Made by a program: the position numbers and the translations under genes. A model generated the notes under the pieces. It was not told where the DNA came from. It made no database searches and saw only the letters and a list, made by a program, of their open reading frames with translations. This document shows, in pieces, positions 6,962 to 9,911 of a stretch of 9,911 nucleotides of DNA. The stretch comes from Arcobacter sp. UBA7394. Lineage in GTDB: Bacteria; Campylobacterota; Campylobacteria; Campylobacterales; Arcobacteraceae. Location of the stretch: assembly GCA_002470185.1 (NCBI GenBank), contig DKNG01000229.1, forward strand, positions 15,582 through 25,492, read 5' to 3'. How positions within the stretch are numbered: the first letter of the stretch is position 1; every line of letters starts with the position of its first letter.

Positions 6962-7777
6962 TTATTCCTCAATCTCTTTTTTTCTTTTTTGTTCATAAAT
7001 ATCTCTTAAGAATGGATATAAGTCTAAAGCATCTTTTTTAATATTTTCATATTGACCTAATCTTAGTGATGTTTTGTTTACTATTTTTCCAGCACTTAAT
7101 CCCATTGCTTCTAAACTATTGTTAGGAATTTTATATCCAATATCACTAGCTCCTGTATATGAAATAGGATCAATATACGCATCAGGAACAATAGATAACA
7201 TATCTCTTAAGTTTGAAGGTCCAAGTAATGGTAGTACAATATGGAATCCACTTCCAACTCCATAATGACCAAGAGTTTGACCAAAGTCTTCATCATGTTC
7301 TTCCCATCCTAATTGGCTTTTTGCTGGATCAAATATACCTGCAATACCAACTGTACTATTTACTACAAATCTACCTAATTCTTCTCCAGCATTTTGGAAT
7401 TTTAATTGAAGTAGATTGTTTGTAAATCTCATAGGGAACATAAGGTTGTCAAATACATTTGAAATACCAACTCTTACTGGTTTAGGAATTACATAAGCAT
7501 AACCTTTTGCAACTGGGTTTAAAGCATAAACGTACATAAAGTCATTAACACTTGTCATTACTCTGTTATAACCACTTAGAGGGTCAAATAATTCTTCTTT
7601 TTCTTCACTAGTAAACTCATCATCAAATTCATCGTCAAGGTCTGATTCTTCTGTTGTATTGTTAGTTTGTAGTTCAACTTGTTGTTTATTTACAGTATTA
7701 TTTGCAGTTACTGGTTCTTTCGAGCTACATGCTGTAAACACAAATGCAGCTAAAATTAAGAAAATAATATTTTTCAA
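6962..7777 (-). CDS. mlaA: MlaA (VacJ) outer-membrane lipoprotein
   Basis: A 271-residue lipoprotein of the MlaA/VacJ family, which sits in the outer membrane and takes phospholipid from, or delivers it to, the outer leaflet together with MlaC. The signal sequence ends in the lipobox FTAC with C17 as the lipidated cysteine. Residues 18-43 are a linker, and 44-62 form an acidic patch (EESDLDDEFDDEF then EE-rich). The family core starts at 64 (FDPLSGYNRVM) and continues with KPVRVGISNVFDNL (99-112), RFVVNSTVGIAGIFDPA (136-152), DFGQTLGHYGVGSG (164-177) and LPLLGPSNLRD (182-192). The start is TTG, supported by AAGGA 6 nt upstream (7784-7788) and by an in-frame TAA just before it; there is no ATG alternative that keeps the signal peptide. 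It is first in the mlaA-mlaC-RND cluster and appears to have its own promoter. Confidence 0.95.
   Translation of the reverse strand: MKNIIFLILAAFVFTACSSKEPVTANNTVNKQQVELQTNNTTEESDLDDEFDDEFTSEEKEELFDPLSGYNRVMTSVNDFMYVYALNPVAKGYAYVIPKPVRVGISNVFDNLMFPMRFTNNLLQLKFQNAGEELGRFVVNSTVGIAGIFDPAKSQLGWEEHDEDFGQTLGHYGVGSGFHIVLPLLGPSNLRDMLSIVPDAYIDPISYTGASDIGYKIPNNSLEAMGLSAGKIVNKTSLRLGQYENIKKDALDLYPFLRDIYEQKRKKEIEE
6966..6970 (-). promoter_or_regulatory. Ribosome site for mlaC inside mlaA
   Basis: GAGGA on the minus strand, 6 nt before the mlaC ATG at 6959, overlaps the last codons of mlaA. It indicates that mlaC is translated efficiently in its own right, in contrast to the RND gene, which has no visible site and relies on coupling. 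Confidence 0.75.
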
Positions 7778-7783
7778 GTTGTT

Positions 7784-7788
7784 TCCTT
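7784..7788 (-). promoter_or_regulatory. Ribosome site that fixes the TTG start of mlaA
   Basis: AAGGA (in AGAAAGGAAAC) lies 6 nt before the TTG at 7777. Its strength and spacing, with an in-frame stop directly upstream, decide that TTG is the true start. Confidence 0.8.
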
Positions 7789-7808
7789 TCTGTTAATATA
7801 ATTAATAT

Positions 7809-7834
7809 ATTATATTAAAAAAATGTGAAAAAAA
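7809..7834 (-). promoter_or_regulatory. Predicted promoter of the mlaA-mlaC-RND operon
   Basis: TATAAT at 7814..7809 on the minus strand is preceded by two runs of seven Ts separated by four bases (CATTTTTTTCACATTTTTTTAA). This periodic T-rich pattern is typical of sigma-70 promoters in Campylobacterota, which often lack a -35. Transcription would start near 7802, giving a leader of about 25 nt that carries the AAGGA site. A 9-bp inverted repeat (7794-7802 and 7809-7817) covers the -10 and start region. Confidence 0.5.
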
Positions 7835-7847
7835 TGTTGAAGCGTTA

Positions 7848-8723
7848 TTATTTGTTTGCTAGTTTATTAAGAATATCTATTGCTTGTAGAGGATCTACTT
7901 GAACTGAGCCGATTCTAAAAGAGAAGTGTAAATGTGGACCAGTGATTCTTCCTGTATCTCCACTAAGACCTATTACTTGACCTTTTTTAATACTATCACC
8001 CACTTTATAATACATCTTACTTAAATGGAAATAACATGAATAAACCCCTTGACCATGGTCTATAATAATTGAATTCCCAGAATAAAATCTGTTTTGAGCA
8101 ATTTTTACAACTCCTGAGTTAACAGCAATTATATTAGTACCAATTTTTGCACGATAATCAGTTCCTGAATGGTAAGATTTTAAAAAGCCATTATAAACTC
8201 TTTTTGTTCCAAAATGGCTAGTGATTTTAGAATTCATTGGGTAAATAAACTCTTCATTCCATAAAAGCTCATCACTTTGAGTTTTATATATATTCATAGC
8301 TTCAATATACTCTTGTTTTGTTCTTTTTGCTTTTTGTTTATTTGGTTTTAGTTTTGATTTTGATACGTTTATAACTTCTGATTTATATTTACCATCTACA
8401 ACTTTTAGTTTTATAGATTTAAATAGCTTTTTGCCATTTTTGATATAAGAAATAATAAGCTTATACTCTTTTGGTGATAAATAGTAAGAAATAGGAACTA
8501 AAGCATAATATGAATTATCTAAGAATTTATTTTTATAGAATTTCTGATTAAACTTTGTTTTACTCATCAAAGTAAGTTTAGGCTCACTAATATTTTTAGC
8601 TTCCAAGAATAGTAGGGCTGTTTGAGCATTGTTAACTGTATTGTTTTGAAAATAGAGTTTAATATCATTAGCATTTGCAACAATTATAAATAAAAAAAGT
8701 AGTATTAGTTTTTTGTAAATCAT
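7848..8723 (-). CDS. Exported M23 (LytM-type) metallopeptidase
   Basis: A secreted peptidase expected to cut peptide cross-bridges of peptidoglycan in the periplasm. With the ATG at 8723 the protein has 291 residues and begins with a signal peptide, MIYKKLILLFLFIIVANA. An N-terminal domain of unknown role (about 19-110) is followed by a Lys-rich linker (113-138) and the M23 domain (about 160-285). Zinc ligands are H185 and D189 in HSGTD and H266 in the HLH motif GPHLHF. The catalytic histidines are H233 (CYFHLSK) and H264. All active-site residues are present, so it is likely a working enzyme rather than a LytM activator. A TTG at 8738 would extend the protein by five residues; I prefer the ATG because it gives a cleaner signal peptide and because the predicted promoter overlaps the TTG. 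Neither start has a Shine-Dalgarno. Relatives in Helicobacter and Campylobacter affect cell shape, but a specific counterpart cannot be named from here. Confidence 0.92.
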   Translation of the reverse strand: MIYKKLILLFLFIIVANANDIKLYFQNNTVNNAQTALLFLEAKNISEPKLTLMSKTKFNQKFYKNKFLDNSYYALVPISYYLSPKEYKLIISYIKNGKKLFKSIKLKVVDGKYKSEVINVSKSKLKPNKQKAKRTKQEYIEAMNIYKTQSDELLWNEEFIYPMNSKITSHFGTKRVYNGFLKSYHSGTDYRAKIGTNIIAVNSGVVKIAQNRFYSGNSIIIDHGQGVYSCYFHLSKMYYKVGDSIKKGQVIGLSGDTGRITGPHLHFSFRIGSVQVDPLQAIDILNKLANK

Positions 8724-8728
8724 GGCTA

Positions 8729-8756
8729 ATTGTATCAAAAATAATTGAAACTTAAA
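8729..8756 (-). promoter_or_regulatory. Predicted promoter of the M23 peptidase gene
   Basis: On the minus strand, TTTAAG (8756..8751), a 16-nt T-rich spacer ending TTTTTGA, and TACAAT (8734..8729) form a close match to the Campylobacter-type promoter pattern, with an extended -10 (TGA before TACAAT). Only 5 nt separate the -10 from the ATG at 8723, so the start of transcription would fall at or next to the start codon and the mRNA may be leaderless. Confidence 0.45.
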
Positions 8757-8782
8757 GGATTTGCTAAGAAAAAATAATAAAT

Positions 8783-8808
8783 TTGACTTAAGATATGAGT
8801 GTTATAAT
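8783..8808 (+). promoter_or_regulatory. Predicted promoter of the Lon-like gene
   Basis: A perfect TATAAT (8803-8808) is preceded by TG at 8800-8801, giving an extended -10 (TGTTATAAT). A TTGACT lies at 8783-8788, but the 14-nt spacer is shorter than the usual 16-18, so the extended -10 is the stronger evidence. Transcription would start near 8815, about 35 nt before the ATG at 8851. Confidence 0.5.
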
Positions 8809-8850
8809 TTATATAGGTTTAAGGGATTGTTTACTTAAAAAGGATTTAAC

Positions 8851-9911
8851 ATGATCAAATTATTAAAATTAAACCAATTATATACAAAATGTGATACTTC
8901 GATATTTAAGTTTAGAACAACAGACCAATTAAAAATTACAAATAAAATATTAGGACAAGATAGAGCCTTAAACTCAATAGATACAGCTCTTGGAATTAAA
9001 CATGAGGGTTATAATCTCTTTATTATGGGAAACTCAGGAGTTGGGAAACACTCGCTTCTTGATAAGATATTAAAAGAAAAATCCAAAAAAGATTTTGTTT
9101 TACACGACTGGTGTTATGTAAACAATTTTACTGAAGATACTAAACCTTTAGTTTTAAAACTCCCTGCAGGAGTTGGAACTAGATTTAAAAAAGATATGCA
9201 AAACCTTATAAAAAACCTACAAGAGAAAATTCCTCAAACCTTTAAACAAAAAGAGTATATTACAATACGAAAAAACTTAGAAGATAAGATGAAGGAAGAT
9301 CAAGATTATCTATTTTATAAATTAAAAGATGAAGCAAAAAAAGATGATATTTTTATTAATGACACAACAAGCGGAATAACAATATCTCCTCTAAAAGATG
9401 GAAAGACCTTAAGTTCTGAAGAGTTCCAGTCTTTAAATATAACACAAAGAGAAGTAATTGAAAAAAATATTATTTTTTATAAAGCAAAAGTAGATGCTAA
9501 TTCAAAATTAGAGATGGGAATAAGCAGATCTTTTATTGAAGATATGAAAGAGATTGATAATGGTTTTATAGACGATGTAGTTCAAAAATCAATGAAAGTT
9601 ATAAAAGAAAAATATAAAAGTTATGAAAATGTACTCTCTTACTTAAATGAAGTGGAAGATGATGTTATTGAAAACTTTGAAGACTTTACTATTGATGAAA
9701 ATGCTGGAACTGAAAATCCAATGGAAGCTCTTTTTGCTCAAAATATTGATCAAAGTGCAAGTTTTGAGATTTATAATGTAAATATAATTGTAAATAACAC
9801 AAAACAAAAAACAGCTCCAATTGTTTATGAACATAATCCTACATACTCTAATTTATTTGGTCGTATTGAGCATGTAAATCATATGGGTACATTAACAACG
9901 GATTTTAATTT
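8851..9911 (+). CDS. Lon-like ATP-dependent protease (LonB / AAA_32 type), N-terminal part
   Basis: The first 353 codons of a gene that continues past the window; the frame is open throughout. AAGGA (8840-8844) 6 nt before the ATG fixes the start. Residues 34-51 (LGQDRALNSIDTALGIKH) and the P-loop at 60-67 (GNSGVGKH) mark the start of an AAA+ module. A charged helical insertion (about 115-270) follows, as in the AAA_32 group of Lon-related ATPases. Near the end, TYSNLFGRIEH (331-341) and MGTLTTDF (345-352) match the block that in this family precedes Walker B; a C-terminal Ser-Lys peptidase domain would lie outside the window. Unlike classical Lon it lacks the N-terminal substrate domain. The Ser/Thr after the P-loop lysine is a His (H67). 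Expected role: ATP-driven degradation of cytoplasmic proteins. It is divergent from the M23 gene and shares the 127-bp region between them. Confidence 0.88.
   Translation, partial: MIKLLKLNQLYTKCDTSIFKFRTTDQLKITNKILGQDRALNSIDTALGIKHEGYNLFIMGNSGVGKHSLLDKILKEKSKKDFVLHDWCYVNNFTEDTKPLVLKLPAGVGTRFKKDMQNLIKNLQEKIPQTFKQKEYITIRKNLEDKMKEDQDYLFYKLKDEAKKDDIFINDTTSGITISPLKDGKTLSSEEFQSLNITQREVIEKNIIFYKAKVDANSKLEMGISRSFIEDMKEIDNGFIDDVVQKSMKVIKEKYKSYENVLSYLNEVEDDVIENFEDFTIDENAGTENPMEALFAQNIDQSASFEIYNVNIIVNNTKQKTAPIVYEHNPTYSNLFGRIEHVNHMGTLTTDFN

Noticed and set aside
7074..7425. Plus-strand open frames at 7074-7265 and 7213-7425 opposite mlaA
   Set aside because: They lie wholly opposite conserved MlaA core motifs and overlap each other; no independent support.
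8797..8807. GAGTGTTATAA resembling the right half of a CIRCE heat-shock operator before the Lon-like gene
   Set aside because: The required left half (TTAGCACTC type) is absent at the 9-nt spacing; the bases are explained by the extended -10 promoter.
9643..9834. Minus-strand open frame opposite the Lon-like gene
   Set aside because: Cys/Ile/Phe-rich shadow translation of an AT-rich coding region; no ribosome site.

Overview
The window reads as a chromosomal segment of a Campylobacterota bacterium, most likely an Arcobacter-type genus. The DNA is very AT-rich. Ribosome sites are the AAGGA type followed by A/T spacers, and promoters look like T-rich tracts in front of TATAAT. The gene set (a MlaA-MlaC-RND cluster, a PAS-GAF histidine kinase with an HHWRQPL box, and a Lon-like ATPase of the AAA_32 type) also fits. 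This placement is inference from sequence style and gene content. No rRNA, tRNA, transposase or CRISPR array was seen.

Layout. All genes up to 8723 are on the minus strand, so they are read right to left. At the far right, a Lon-family ATPase/protease gene (8851 to the window end, partial) runs rightward, divergent from an M23 peptidase gene (7848-8723). Downstream of the peptidase lies a tight three-gene cluster: mlaA (outer-membrane lipoprotein, TTG start), mlaC (periplasmic lipid carrier) and an MMPL/RND-type inner-membrane transporter. Gaps between these three genes are 2 and 0 nt. A soluble PAS-GAF-histidine kinase without an adjacent response regulator follows after 82 bp. Then come a 377-bp gene-poor gap with a very good intrinsic terminator and what looks like a small RNA gene, a 137-residue protein made of two copies of one unit, a HAD phosphatase starting with TTG six bases after it, and finally a truncated protein with an EF-hand-like calcium loop that runs off the left edge.

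How the genes work together. The main system is the lipid-transport cluster. MlaA and MlaC normally work with an MlaFEDB ABC transporter, but here the inner-membrane partner encoded with them is an RND protein. The layout suggests a phospholipid route between outer membrane, MlaC and RND pump that would be driven by ion gradient rather than ATP. MlaA and the RND protein both carry a short Asp/Glu/Phe-rich acidic patch on the periplasmic side, and only the second half of the RND protein keeps the membrane aspartates usual for proton coupling. The M23 peptidase upstream fits an envelope theme, but it is separated from mlaA by a plausible promoter.

The most novel candidates are the acidic patch shared by MlaA and the RND protein, the small RNA candidate with a CCCCCUA terminator loop at about 1976-2090, and the two-unit protein coupled to a TTG-started HAD enzyme.
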